Assembly (NCBI RefSeq): GCF_007565055.1
Contig: NC_044554.1
Coordinates: forward strand, 13,679,921-13,743,920
DNA: 64,000 nt
DNA from: Rhinopithecus roxellana
Taxonomy: Eukaryota > Chordata > Mammalia > Primates > Cercopithecidae
Reading direction: 5' to 3'
The translations under genes were made by a program, and so were the position numbers. Positions 53,170 to 63,827 of this stretch are shown here, piece after piece. The notes under the pieces are model-generated. The model was not told the DNA's origin. It did not search any database and saw only the letters and a list, made by a program, of their open reading frames with translations. Position 1 is the first letter of the stretch. Every line of letters begins with the position of its first letter.

Positions 53170-53465
53170 TTTTTTTTTTTTTGAGACGGAGTCTCGCTCT
53201 GTCGCCCAGGCTGGAGTGCAGTGGCCGGATCTCAGCTCACTGCAAGCTCTGCCTCCCGGGTTCACACCATTCTCCTGTCTCAGCCTCCCGAGTAGCTGGG
53301 ACTACAGGCGCCCGCCACCTCGCCCGGCTAGTTTTTTGTATTTTTTAGTAGAGACGGGGTTTTTCACCGTGTTAGCCAGGATGGTCTCAATCTCCTGACC
53401 TTGTGATCCGCCCGTCTCGGCCTCCCAAAGTGCTGGGATTACAGGCTTGAGCCACCGCGCCCGGC
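53170..53465 (-). mobile_element. AluY, Old World monkey type, minus strand
   Basis: It is near consensus with gtggccggatctcagctcac, gctagttttttgtatttttt, cgcccgtctcgg and ggcttgagcc. The target duplication ttgaaaactcttt lies at about 53158 and 53466. Confidence 0.95.
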
Positions 53466-53596
53466 TTGAAAACTCTTTATAAAATACAAATAGACACTTT
53501 CTTAAAAATTATTGAAAAAATTAGTTTTAATAGTTAATGTCATAACTATTACTATTCCTTTTAAAATCAGTGACAATATTGAGTTGACTGCTCTCC

Positions 53597-53898
53597 TTTT
53601 TTTTTTTTTTTTTTGTGAGACGGAGTCTCGCTCTATCGCCCAGGCTGGAGTGCAGTGGCCGGATCTCAGCTCACTGCAAGCTCCGCCTCCCGGGTTTACG
53701 CCATTCTCCTGCCTCAGCCTCCCGAGTAGCTGGGACTACAGGCTCCCGCCACCTCGCCCGGCTAGTTTTTTGTATTTTTTAGTAGAGACGGGGTTTCACG
53801 GTGTTAGCCAGGATGGTCTCGATCTCCTGACCTCGTGATCCACCCGTCTCGGCCTCCCAAAGTGCTGGGATTATAGGCTTGAGCCACCGCGCCCGGCC
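53597..53898 (-). mobile_element. AluY, Old World monkey type, minus strand
   Basis: It is near consensus with the same monkey variants. The word tgctctcc flanks both sides (about 53589 and 53899). Confidence 0.95.
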
Positions 53899-54315
53899 TG
53901 CTCTCCCTTTTTGTTGTGTAGTATTATGGTATTTAGCAGTGTTAACGCAGTCAGACAAAAACACCCCAAACAGGTTAAAAAGAAGCAAAGCTTATTATTT
54001 TCAGGTGATATTATCTTTTTGAAAAATCCAAGATTCTAATTTGAGAACTATTATAGCCAAAAAGGGTCAAAATAAACAGTTTCTAACTATAGGATAAAAG
54101 TAAAATACTTCAAAAGTAATTTATTGGATATATACAATGAACAACATCCTATTTACAACAGGATTCAAAAATTATTTCTCTTTAATAATTGAGAAAATTT
54201 AACCCCTGATAAAAGTGATTTGAACAGGCCACTTAATTACAACAGAATACTAGCCTTTAAGGTCAGTGCTTTTAGCTTGAGACCCTTAGGTTGGATTTTT
54301 ATAGTATCTTTAGAA
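53899..54315. other. Intronic sequence without recognised feature
   Basis: AT-rich DNA with no gene or named repeat visible. Confidence 0.55.
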
Positions 54316-54621
54316 TCTGTGGGGCACAGTTACTCATGCCTGTAATCCCAGGACTTTAGGAGGCTGAGTTTGGTGGATCACCTGAGGTCAGGAGTTGGAA
54401 ATCAGCATGGCCAACATGGTGAAACCCCAACTCTACTAAAATTACAAAAAAAACAGTCAGCCGTGGTGGCGCTGCTGGCATGCACCTGTAATCCCAGCTG
54501 CTCGGAAAGCTGAGGCAAGAGAATCGCTTGAGTTGGGGAGGTGGAGGATGCAGTGAGCCGAGACGTGCCACTGCAGCCTGGGAGACTCTGTTTCAAAAAC
54601 AAAAAACAAAAACAAAAAAAA
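54316..54621 (+). mobile_element. Alu, plus strand
   Basis: The dimer runs from ctgtggggcacagttactca to a CAAAA tail, with a short right-arm deletion near actgcagcctgggaga. Confidence 0.9.
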
Positions 54622-54779
54622 CTTGTAACAATTTTTACTACATTTATTTAAAGATGGTAAAGTTTTATTCACCTTTTATTTTTGCCTTGTAATAACTTCA
54701 AATTAGTACTTTATCTTAAAACATTTTATTTTCAAGGTTTTGGTTAGAGGAGTTACATTGAAAAAGTATTTTTTTAAAT

Positions 54780-54985
54780 ATTCTTTTTAAAGTTTTTTTA
54801 ATTATAAGAAACTTCAAACTTACAAACTGAACTGATAGCATGTTAAACCACTAAGTACCTGGCACCTAAATTTAACAATCATTAAGATTTTGTTCCATTT
54901 TTTTCTTTTTTTGCAACTGTATTTAAAAGCAGTTGGCATATTACTGCCGTATCTCTTGCATATTTCTCCCTTACGTATTTCTGTA
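54780..54985 (-). mobile_element. Probable L1M 3' antisense fragment
   Basis: The words ttataagaaacttcaaactt, tttaacaatcattaagattt and ttgcatatttctcccttacg resemble antisense old L1 3' UTR. Confidence 0.45.
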
Positions 54986-54993
54986 TACATCGT

Positions 54994-55680
54994 TGTCTTA
55001 GTCGACTCGGGCTGCCATAGCAATATACCATAGACTGGGTAGCTTAAAACAAAAGACATTTCTTTTTCACAGTGCTGGAGGCCGAAAGTCTGAGATAAGG
55101 CTGCCATCATGGTCAGGTTCCAGGTGGGACCTGTTCTTGGCTTGCAGATGGCTGCTGTCTCACTGTGCCATCGTGCTTAGCAGAGTTAGGGAGCAAGCTG
55201 TCTGGTGTCTCTCCTTATATAATCCCATCCTGAGGTCAGGTGCAGTGGCTCATGCCTGTAATCCTAGCACTTTGGGAGGCCAAGGCAGGTGGATTACCTG
55301 ATGTCAGGAGTTTGAGACCAGACTGGCCAACATGGTGAAACCCTGTCTCTACTAAAAATACAAAAATTAACCGGGTGTGGTGGGAGGTGCCTGTAATCCT
55401 CGCTACTCGGGAAACTGAGGCAGGAGAATCGCTTGAACCCGGGAGGCAGAGGTTGTAGTGAGTCAAGATCGTGCCATTGCACTCCAGCCTGGGCAACAGA
55501 GTGAGATTCCATCTCAAAAAAAAAAAAAAAAAAAAAAAAAAAGAATCTCTTCATGAGCCCCACTATCATTGATGCCTTCCTCTAACCCCGATTACCTGCC
55601 AAAGGCCCCACTTTCAGATATCACACGGGGTAAGGGCTTCAACATAGGAATTTTGGGGGGACACAATTCAGCCCATAGCA
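54994..55680 (-). mobile_element. MLT1-type solo LTR, minus strand, split by an Alu
   Basis: It runs from tgtcttagtcgactcgggct at 54994 to acaattcagcccatagca at 55680. Flanks ATCGT (54989-54993) and ATCAT (55681-55685) are a 5-bp target duplication with one change. Internal words (tagactgggtagcttaaaac, ggaattttggggggacacaa) fit MLT1. No viral gene remains. Confidence 0.87.
55234..55543 (+). mobile_element. Alu, plus strand, in the MLT1 LTR
   Basis: The dimer runs from aggtcaggtgcagtggctca to a ~26-A tail. Confidence 0.92.
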
Positions 55681-55768
55681 ATCATGTATTTATTACATAA
55701 TCATAATGCATTATCACACCCAACAGAATTATCATAATTTTTCTGGTGTCATCTAAAACTCATATCAA

Positions 55769-56070
55769 GGTCAGGCATGATGGCTCATGCCTGTAATCCC
55801 AGCACTTTGGGAGGCCGAAGTGGGCGGCTCACTTGAGATCTGGAGTTCGAGACCAGCCTGGCCAACATGGTGAAACTCCATCTCTACTAAAATTACAAAT
55901 ATTTGCTAGGTGTGGTGGCAGGTGCCTGTAATCCCAGCTACTTGGAAGACTGAGGCAGAAGAATCACTTGAACCTAGGAGCCAGAGGTTGCAGTGAGCCA
56001 AGATGGCACCATTTGCATTCCAGCCTGGGCAACAGAGAGAGACCCTGTCTCAAAAATACAACAAAAACTC
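55769..56070 (+). mobile_element. Alu, plus strand
   Basis: The dimer runs from ggtcaggcatgatggctcat to a CAAAAATAC tail. Confidence 0.92.
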
Positions 56071-56909
56071 AATCCATGTTCACATTTCTGCTATCACTTT
56101 AGGGAATGCCTTTTTACAGTTGATTTATTAGAATTGGGAACTCAGAGTGTGTTAAATTTGTTATGCTTTTAAAATCTGGAAGTGGTTTTAAAAGTAGTTC
56201 ACTAAGACAACAGACTCTTTCCTCAACCAACGTGTTAGTATGAAAAAGAAATTTAGAGGAGGGATTGCTATAGAGTAAAATTTACTTAAAACGTGTAACA
56301 ACAAATGTAACGGGAACTTTTTTTTGGTTTTCAGTCCTAACAAATCAGCTGTAAAAAGATGGTAATATCCTAAATTCCATGTAACGCCAATATTCTGGAA
56401 AACTGGTACATATACATGTTTGAGTTGTAAATTAAAAAATAACATCTTGAAAGTATTTTCATTAAAGGTTTTATATTTCTAACAAATTATAATGGTATTT
56501 TAAAACAGTTCCAACACACTAAAGAAAAATTTGAGTGAAGATGTTGTTAAAAGTCAAGTCACCATTTTGTGAGGTAACTTTACAAACTTTTCCAAAGCAG
56601 AATTTATCATAGTAGTTTACTAAAACGTTGTAAAGAAAAGAACATTACTTTTTTCTCTGTGTTTTCTATTAACTGTGGTGAATATTTGATGTGAAATGCC
56701 GTTCAAATATGAATTTAACCAGTAGGTGGCAATAAATCAATATCCAAATTTATTTTTAAGAAAAGTTCAAGAAAGATACCATAAATCATAAACAAGATAA
56801 CATTTGTTTTTTTCACAAATAAACATTTTTGTGCTTTTTGGCTTTAGTAAATGTTATTTAATTTGAAAATTTGGTATATATGTTATTTTTATACGATAAG
56901 CAAAGTTGA
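56071..56909. other. Longest recognised repeat-poor stretch of the right half
   Basis: About 840 bp of AT-rich DNA carries no SINE or LINE I can identify. It contains the CTCF-like motif at 56719. No exon with open frame and splice sites was recognised. Confidence 0.55.
56719..56731 (+). promoter_or_regulatory. CTCF-like core motif
   Basis: CCAGTAGGTGGCA fits the CTCF core pattern CCASYAGRKGGCR at every position. It is isolated in AT-rich DNA of the repeat-poor stretch. Confidence 0.45.
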
Positions 56910-57205
56910 TTTTTTTTTTTTTTGGATGGAATTTTGCTCTTGTTGCCCAGGCTGGAATGCAGTGGTGCGATCTTGGCTCACCGCAACCTCTGCCTCCCGG
57001 GTTTAAGCAATTCTCCTGCCTCAGCCTCCTGAGTACCTGGGATTACAGGCACCCGCCTCCACACCCGGCTTATTTTTTGTCTTTTTAGTAGAGTTGGGGT
57101 TTCTCCATGTTGGTCAGGCTGGTCTTGAACTCCCGACCTCAGCTGATATGCCTGCCTCGGTCTCCTAAAGCGCTGGGATTACAGATGTGAGCCACCGTGC
57201 CTGGC
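56910..57205 (-). mobile_element. Alu, minus strand
   Basis: The dimer runs from ggatggaattttgctcttgt to gccaccgtgcctggct. Confidence 0.92.
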
Positions 57206-57207
57206 TG

Positions 57208-57499
57208 CTTTTTTTTAATTTTTAGTTTTAAAGATATTCTTGCTCTGTCACCCAGGCTGGAGTGCAGTGGCGCCATCTCACTGCAACCTCTGCCTCCTGG
57301 GCTGTGGAGCCTCACACCTCAGCCTCTCCAGTAGTTGGAACTGGAGTCACACAACACCATGACCAGTTTTCAAAATGTTTTGTAGAAATGAGATATCACT
57401 GTATTTCCCAGGCTGGTCTGTAACTCCTGGGTTCACGCAGTTCTCCTGCCTCTGTCTCCCAAAGTGCTGGGATTACAGGTGTGAGCCACGACAACCAGC
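57208..57499 (-). mobile_element. Old Alu (J-like), minus strand
   Basis: The diverged dimer runs from aaagatattcttgctctgtc to gccacgacaaccagcc. Confidence 0.88.
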
Positions 57500-57686
57500 C
57501 CAAGGTTCATTTTAAAGCTATAAGTTGATTTTTGATAATTGAATATTTGTTCATAGTTCTTTTAGAAACTGAGTGATAACGCAATTGTTTGCTTTATTAT
57601 CTTGTGGCTATAAATAGTCATGGAATTGGGAATTTTTTGTCTTCCTTTATTAGAAATTTAATAATTATTTGATAATAAGTAGTGTT

Positions 57687-57981
57687 ATTTATTTTTTGAA
57701 ACAGAGCCTTACTCTTGTTGCCCAGACTGGAGTGCATTGGTACCATCTCGGCTCACTGCAGCCTCCGCCCCCTGGGTTCAACAGATTCTCCTTCCTCAGC
57801 CTCCTGAGTAGCTGGGATTACAGGCATATGCCACCACACCTGGCTAATTTTTTTGTATTTTTAGTAGAGACGGGGTTTCACGGTGTTGGCCGGACTGATC
57901 TCGAACTCCTGACCTCAAGTGACCCACCCGCCTTGGCCTCCCCAAGTGCTGGGATTACAGGCATAAGCTACCGCGTCCAAC
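57687..57981 (-). mobile_element. Alu, minus strand
   Basis: The dimer runs from gaaacagagccttactcttg to gctaccgcgtccaacc. Confidence 0.92.
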
Positions 57982-58000
57982 CAATAAGTAGTGTTCTTTA

Positions 58001-58048
58001 AGTTAATTAATTAATTAATTAATTATTGTTATTATTATTATTATTATT
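58001..58048 (+). repeat. (TTAA)n and (ATT)n microsatellite
   Basis: The tract ttaattaattaattaattaa is followed by attattattattattattat at the T-tail of the next Alu. Confidence 0.9.
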
Positions 58049-58330
58049 TGGGTCTGTCTCCCAAGCTGGAAGGCTGGAGTGCAGAGGCATGATCTTGGCT
58101 CATTGCAAACCTCTGCCTCCCGAGTTCAAGCGATTTTCCTGCCTCAGCCTCCTGAGTAGCTGGGATTACAGGCATGTGCCACCACACCTGGCTAATTTTT
58201 TTGTATTTTTGGTGGAGACTGGGTTTCACCATGTTGGTCAGGCTGGTCTCGAACTCCTGACCTCAAGTGATCCTCCCGCCTCAGCTTCCCCAAAGTGCTG
58301 GGATTACAGACATGAACCACCGTGCCCAGA
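58049..58330 (-). mobile_element. Alu, minus strand
   Basis: The start is disturbed (gggtctgtctcccaagctgg, then aaggctggagtgcagaggca); it ends ccaccgtgcccagac. Confidence 0.9.
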
Positions 58331-58367
58331 CAAACTTTGTATGTATTTTAATACCAGAAACATCAGG

Positions 58368-58951
58368 GCTGGGCGCAGTGGCTCATGCCTGTAATCCCAG
58401 CACTTTGGGAGGCTAAGGTGGGTGGATCACGAGGTCAGGAGTTCGAGACCAGCCTGGCTAACATGGTGAAATCCCAACTCTACTAAAAATACAAAAATTA
58501 GCTGGGCCTTGGCCGGGTGTGGTGGCTTACGCCTGTAATCCCAGCACTTTGGGAGGCCAGGGTGGGCGATCATGAGGTCAAGAGATCGAGGCCATCCTGG
58601 CCAGTGTGGTGAAACCCCATCTCTACTAAAAATACAAACGTTAGCCAGGCATGGTGGCATGTGCCTATAGTCCCAGCTACTTGGGAGGCTGAGATGGAAG
58701 AATTGCTTGAACCCAGTAGACGGAGGTTGCGGTGAGCCGAGATTTTGCCGCTGCGACAGAGTGAGACTCCATCTCAAAAAAAAAAAATTAGGTGGGAGCC
58801 TTTAATCCCAGCTACTTGGGAGGCTGAGGCAGGAGAATAACTGGAAACTGGAACGCGCAGGTTGCAGTGAGCTGAGATCACGCCACTTCTCTCCAGCCTG
58901 GGCAACAGGAGTGAAACTCTGTCTCAAAACAAACAAAACAAAACAAAAAAA
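58368..58951 (+). mobile_element. Outer Alu interrupted by another Alu
   Basis: The left arm (58368-58507) stops at attagctgggc. The right arm resumes at 58788 (ttaggtgggagcctttaatc) and ends in a CAAAA tail. Confidence 0.9.
58510..58787 (+). mobile_element. Inner Alu nested in an Alu
   Basis: The dimer runs from ggccgggtgtggtggcttac to atctcaaaaaaaaaaa, with a short right-arm deletion (gccgctgcgacagagtgag). Confidence 0.92.
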
Positions 58952-59154
58952 CCCCCAGAAACATAGCATTGTCTGATATAAATGACTAGAAGAAATCAGT
59001 GTATATTTATATGTAATAATGGTATAAATGTAGTAGATTAGTTGGTATTTATATTTGGATCAGTTATTACAGCATTAGACTAGAATGTTTGGTAAATGGT
59101 ACATAAAGCATAATACTATTTATAAACATTTTCCAAAAGCTCATTACCAAATAT

Positions 59155-59451
59155 TGTTTTTTTTTTTTTGAGACGGAGTCTCGCTCTGTCGCCCAGGCTG
59201 GAGTGCAGTGGCCGGATCTCAGCTCACTGCAAGCTCCGCCTCCCGGGTTCACGTCATTCTCCTGCCTCAGCCTCCCGAGTAGCTGGAACTACAGGTGCCC
59301 GCCACCTCGCCTGGCTAGTTTTTTGTAGTTTTTAGTAGAGACGGGGTTTCACCGTGTTAGCCAGGATGGTCTCGATCTCCTGACCTCGTGATCCGCCCGT
59401 CTTGGCCTCCCAGAGTGCTGGGATTACAGGCTTGAGCCACCGAGCCCGGCC
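59155..59451 (-). mobile_element. AluY, Old World monkey type, minus strand
   Basis: It carries gtggccggatctcagctcac, gctagttttttgtagttttt, cgcccgtcttgg and ggcttgagccaccgagcccg. Confidence 0.94.
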
Positions 59452-59507
59452 AAAAATTTCATATATCACAATTTACATCCATAGTTTTAAGCTTTTTGCT
59501 TGTTTCT

Positions 59508-59808
59508 ATTTATTTGTTTGTTTGTTTGTTTGACGGAGTCTTACTCTGTCGCCCAGGCTGGAGTGCAGTGGCGCGATCTGGGCTCACTACAACCTCCACC
59601 TCCCAGGTTCAAGCTGTTCTTCTGCCTCAGCCTCCCAAGTAGCTGGGGTTACAGGCGAGCGCCACCACACCCAGCTAATTTTTGTATTTTTAGTAAAGAT
59701 GGGGTTTCACCATGTTGGCCAGGCTGGTCTCCAAGTCCTGACCTCGTGACCTGCACACCTTGGCCTCCCAAAGTGCTGGAATTACAGGTGTGAGCTACCA
59801 CGCCCGGC
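59508..59808 (-). mobile_element. Alu, minus strand, with (TTTG)n tail
   Basis: The (TTTG)n tail at 59514-59533 precedes gacggagtcttactctgtcg. It ends gctaccacgcccggcc. Confidence 0.92.
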
Positions 59809-59826
59809 CTTATTTTTTTATGTAAA

Positions 59827-59929
59827 AAGTTACAGAACACTTCATGAATTTGCTAGTCATCCTTGGGCAGAGGCCATGCTAATCTTTTCTGTATTGTTCG
59901 AGTTGTATATGTGCTACTGAAGTGAGCAC
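59827..59929 (-). pseudogene. RNU6 pseudogene: U6 spliceosomal snRNA pseudogene, minus strand
   Basis: Read on the minus strand it begins GTGCTCACTTCAGTAGCACA at 59929. It continues through the U6 body, including the complement of aggccatgctaatctt and of agtcatccttgggcag. The 3' end decays near 59827. Several changes from U6 are visible (for example the ACAGAGA region complement is ttttctgta). Short ttatttttt words lie on both sides (59810 and 59930), as expected for a retrotransposed snRNA copy. No upstream PSE/TATA of a real U6 gene is apparent because an Alu lies directly there. Confidence 0.9.
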
Positions 59930-59938
59930 TTATTTTTT

Positions 59939-60237
59939 GTTTGTCTTTTTTTGAGATGGAGTCTCACTCTGTCACCCCGGCTAGAATGTGGTGGCACGAT
60001 CTCTGCTCACTGCAACCTCTACCTCCCAGGTTCAAGCTATTTTCCTGCTTCAGCCTCCTTAGTAGCTGGACTTATAGGCACCCACCACCATGCCTTGCTA
60101 ATTTTTGTATTTTTAGTAGAGATGGAGTTTCACCATGTTGGCCAGTCTGGTCTTGAACTCCTGACCTCAGGTGATCCAACCACCTTGACCTCACAAAGTG
60201 CTGGGATTACAGGCATGAGACACTGTGCCTGGCCTAC
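59939..60237 (-). mobile_element. Alu, minus strand, inserted at the 5' end of the U6 pseudogene
   Basis: A perfect 20-bp target duplication lies at 59919-59938 and 60238-60257. It includes the first 11 bases of the U6 copy. Confidence 0.95.
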
Positions 60238-60257
60238 GAAGTGAGCACTTATTTTTT

Positions 60258-60721
60258 AAATATCACTGTTTTCTCCCCGCTGTGGATATCTTTTGTGCAG
60301 TTAGTTTTAAGGTTAGGAAGAATAATTTTTTTTTTGGAAATAGAAGGTATTTTGAATCTACTTGAGTTCAAAGTTATGAGCAATGCTAGTTTCTGTCATT
60401 ATTTTCAGATTGTCTTTTAGAAAGAGCAACCAAGTTTATAGTTCTGTTGATTGTGTATATGTACTTGTTTTGCTTCATCTCTATCAACTTTTGGCTTCAC
60501 ATTTTGTTTAGTTTTTTTCAGGTGACGGTGAGGAATGTACCTTTACCTTTGTTGATGATTTGTTGTGTGGGAAGCTGTGTTTTTCTTGGTGCTTTAGAAT
60601 GTTGCGTTGCATCAGTCGCCCTTGTTTTGTTGGTGTCACTAAGGTTGGTCCTCTTTTACCTGCTTTGGGCCTTTGTGCTGCTGGCTTTCCCCAGTCTTCA
60701 TCTGGTTGGCATGTGTTCTTC
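60258..60721. other. Intronic sequence without recognised gene
   Basis: A hydrophobic 151-codon frame starting at 60447 runs into an Alu fragment and is judged a product of T-rich sequence. No family is recognised. Confidence 0.5.
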
Positions 60722-60859
60722 TTTTTTTTCTTTTTTTCTTTTAGAAATGGGGCTTCACCCTGTTGGCCAGGCTGGTCTCAAACTCCTGGCCTCATGTAAT
60801 CCACCTGTCCCGGCCTCCCAAAACGCTGAGATTACAGGCCTGAGCCACTGTACCTGGCC
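60722..60859 (-). mobile_element. Alu fragment, minus strand
   Basis: Only the end portion remains, from tagaaatggggcttcaccct to gccactgtacctggcc. Confidence 0.85.
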
Positions 60860-60899
60860 AAGGTACAAGTTCTTCCTTTTGTTGTCAGCTTTGATGTCA

Positions 60900-61160
60900 T
60901 GACTTGGAGACTTTGATGACCATTCCATCTGTAGTCCCTCCTAAGTTCGTGTTCCCTTGGAGATATGTGTCTTTTCCTCTAGTACTTATTTATTGCAACT
61001 TGCTGTATGCTTTTTGTGCTGTTTACTGTGTTTTCTGCTAGACCTCAGTTCTGTGAGATGAGGGCTCATATGTGCTTTATTCAAACGCTGAAAAATCAGG
61101 GCCTAGCACAGTGTGTGAAATGTTGTATGCATTTAAAAAGTAGTTGTTGAAGGAGTGAAC
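60900..61160 (+). mobile_element. Probable L2 3' end, plus strand
   Basis: L2-like words occur: tctgctagacctcagttctg, aatcagggcctagcacagtg and aagtagttgttgaaggagtg. Confidence 0.5.
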
Positions 61161-61521
61161 TTGGCAAAGGTTTACGTGTTTTATATCAGAACTCATTTAA
61201 CTTTACTATTCATCTCTCTTGTCTCTTTACTCAGAAATTACTTTTTCTCCTTGTCTCCCCCAAAGCCAGGATATGGTTTTAGGATCAATAGTTTATGTAA
61301 TGGATTATTTATTTGTAACTCTTTGATACATCTGAACTTCTTTGTTGAATATACTATGAAATATGATCTAAATTAATTGTGCAATAACTATTTAAGTACA
61401 TTTATTGAATTATTTTACCGTTTGTGGTTGTTTTAAGGATTTAACATTTAAATCTGACTAGAGAAGTACTATTTTAGTCTATTTATCAGTACTCAATTTG
61501 TATTTTGTTTGCCATAACCTC
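61161..61521. other. Intronic sequence without recognised feature
   Basis: AT-rich DNA with no gene or named repeat visible. Confidence 0.55.
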
Positions 61522-61824
61522 TTTTTTTTTTTGAAATGGAGTCTCGCTCTGTTGCCCAGGCTGGAGTGCAGTGGCACAATCTTGGCTCACTGCAACCTCT
61601 GCCTCCTGGGTTCAAGTGATTCTCCTGCCTCAGCCTCCCAAGTAGCGGGGATTACAGGCATGGTGCACCACCACACCCAGCTAATTTTTTAAAAAAATAT
61701 TTTTGGTAGAGATGGGGTTTCACCATGATGGTCAGGCTGTTGTCGAACTTCTGACCTCAAGTGAACCACCCACTTTGGCCTCCCAAAGTGCTGGGATTAT
61801 AGGTATGAGTCATCACGCCCGGCC
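61522..61824 (-). mobile_element. Alu, minus strand
   Basis: The dimer runs from gaaatggagtctcgctctgt to gtcatcacgcccggcc. Confidence 0.92.
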
Positions 61825-61995
61825 TTTTTTTTTTTTTTTTTTCTTTTAAGACACAGGGTCTTGCTTTGTCACTTGGGTTGGAGTGCAATGACAGAATCAC
61901 AGCTCACTGTAGCATCAAATTCCTGGATTCAGGGACCCTCCTTTTCTCAGCCTCTTGAGTAGCTGGAACCATAGGCATGCACAGCCATGCTGGCT

Positions 61996-62030
<35 letters not shown>

Positions 62031-62143
62031 GAGACGGGTCTCACTGTATTGCCTAGGTTGGTTGCAAACTTCTGGCCTCAAGCAGTCTTCCTGCCTTGGC
62101 CTCAGAAAGCACCTAGATTACAGGCAGGAGCCACTGCATGTGG
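61825..62143 (-). mobile_element. Old Alu (J-like), minus strand
   Basis: The diverged dimer runs from agacacagggtcttgctttg to gccactgcatgtggcc, with a 26-T linker at 62001-62026. Confidence 0.88.
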
Positions 62144-62454
62144 CCCTGTTGCCATCACTTTTTAATCTTAGTGTTGCTGGCGTGGGTGCAGTTTTAGAAT
62201 CCTTCTTACTGTAAAGTATGAATGCCCTTTTAATCTAAAAAATTACCGAATTCGTTAATTCTAGTAGTTTCAAATTAATTTCCTTGGGTTTTCTAGGAAG
62301 AGTCCTGTCAGTATTAAGGCGAATGTTTATTTCCCCTGTTATTAATGTTTGCCACTCCTGCTCTCCTTTTCTTCCAACCATTATAAAGATTTCTAGCTAT
62401 GGAATGAATAGAAATGGAGACAGGAGCCAATTCTCATTTTGTTACTGGTTTTAT
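62144..62454. other. Intronic sequence without recognised feature
   Basis: No gene or named repeat is visible. Confidence 0.5.
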
Positions 62455-62791
62455 TTTATTTTTATGTTTATATTTATTTTATTTTATTTTATTTATTTTT
62501 TTGAGACAGAGTCTCGCTCTGTTGCCCAGGCTGGAGTGCAGTGGCACTATCTCAGCTCACTGCAAGCTCTGCCTCCTGGGTTCACTCACACCATTCTTCT
62601 GCCTCAGCCTCCCAAGTAGCTGGGACTACAGGTGCCCGTCACCATGCCTGGCTAATTTTTTTTTGTATTTTTAGTAGAAGACGGGGTTTTGCTGTATTAG
62701 CCAGGATGGGCTCAATCTTCTGACCTCGTGTTCTACTCGCCTTGGCCTCCCAGAGTGCTAGGATTACAGGCATGAGCCACCACACCAGGCT
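62455..62791 (-). mobile_element. AluY-like, minus strand, with (TTTTA)n tail
   Basis: A (TTTTA)n tract (62440-62500) precedes gagacagagtctcgctctgt. It ends gccaccacaccaggct. Confidence 0.92.
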
Positions 62792-62807
62792 ATTTTATTT
62801 TTATTTC

Positions 62808-63099
62808 TAATATTTTTGAGACAGAGTCTTGCTCTGTTGCCCAGGTTGGAGTGCTGGGACGTGATCTTGGTTCACTGCAACCTCTGCCTCCTGTGTTCAA
62901 GTGATTCTCCTGCTTCAGTCTCCCGAGTAGTTGGGATTACAGGTGTGTGCCACCATGCCTGGCTAATTTTTGTATTTGTTTAGTAGAGACGGGGTTTCAC
63001 ATTGTTGGCCGGGCTGGTCTTACTCTTAGCCTCAAATGATTTGCCCGCCTCGGCCTCCTAAAGTCCTGGGATTACAGGCGTGAGCCACCATGCCCGGCC
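62808..63099 (-). mobile_element. Alu, minus strand
   Basis: The dimer runs from gagacagagtcttgctctgt to gccaccatgcccggcc. Confidence 0.92.
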
Positions 63100-63253
63100 C
63101 TTTTCTAATAGAGTTCTTAAGCCACAGAGATGAGCCGTTTCTTCTATTTTTCTACAGGAGAAAATGGGGAAAAATGCTGAATTGGGTGTCACTTCATTTT
63201 CTGTACCCTTTCCCATCTTCTGCTGCTCTTTTGTTCTGTTTCCCAGCATTCTT

Positions 63254-63428
63254 TTTTTTTTTTTTTTTAAGACGGACTCTTGCTCTGTCGCCCAAGCTGG
63301 AGTGCAGTGGTGCAATCTCGGCTCACTGCAGCCTCCACCTCCCAGGTTCAAGCGATTTTCCCCACCTCAGCCTCCCGAGTAGCTGAGACTCCATGCGTCC
63401 ACCACCATGCCGGGCTAATTTTTGTATT
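63254..63428 (-). mobile_element. 5'-truncated Alu, minus strand, with target duplication
   Basis: It covers only one and a fraction arms and stops at ctaatttttgtatt. The 15-bp duplication tttcccagcattctt lies at about 63240 and 63430. Confidence 0.94.
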
Positions 63429-63827
63429 TGTTTCCCAGCATTCTTAGTTTTCCCTGCTCTTTCTGTTTCAGAATCTTATCTAGTTCTATCTCAGTCCTTG
63501 ACGTCGTCATCTTCTTATAATACCTACTGTTCTCTTCCCCTTAAAACTACCTTACACATTAGCACATGAGATTTTGTTATCTTCTTTCATTTTTCAGATC
63601 TATTTGTATTTCAGAAAAGAGCTTTCTTTTAAGGTGAGGGAATAAATTAGATGACTAATAGGCAGTGTGACATGGTGAAATATGTAAAGATTCAGGCAAT
63701 GTGGGAGAAAAAAATTTGGGGGAGGTGGTTAAAACTGGTCCTATAGATTAGTAATATGTAAGCTCTTATCTCACATCTGAGACTGGAACTCGCAGTTCCT
63801 ATTCTATGTACTTAATTAAAAATATTT
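63429..63827. other. Intronic sequence without recognised feature
   Basis: No gene or named repeat is visible. Confidence 0.5.

Noticed and set aside
59827..59929. Functional U6 snRNA gene
   Set aside because: It differs from U6 at several positions, has retro-copy-like flanks, and an Alu occupies the place of the required upstream promoter.
60447..60902. 151-codon hydrophobic frame resembling a membrane protein
   Set aside because: The hydrophobicity comes from T-rich sequence and the frame ends inside an Alu fragment; there is no family match.
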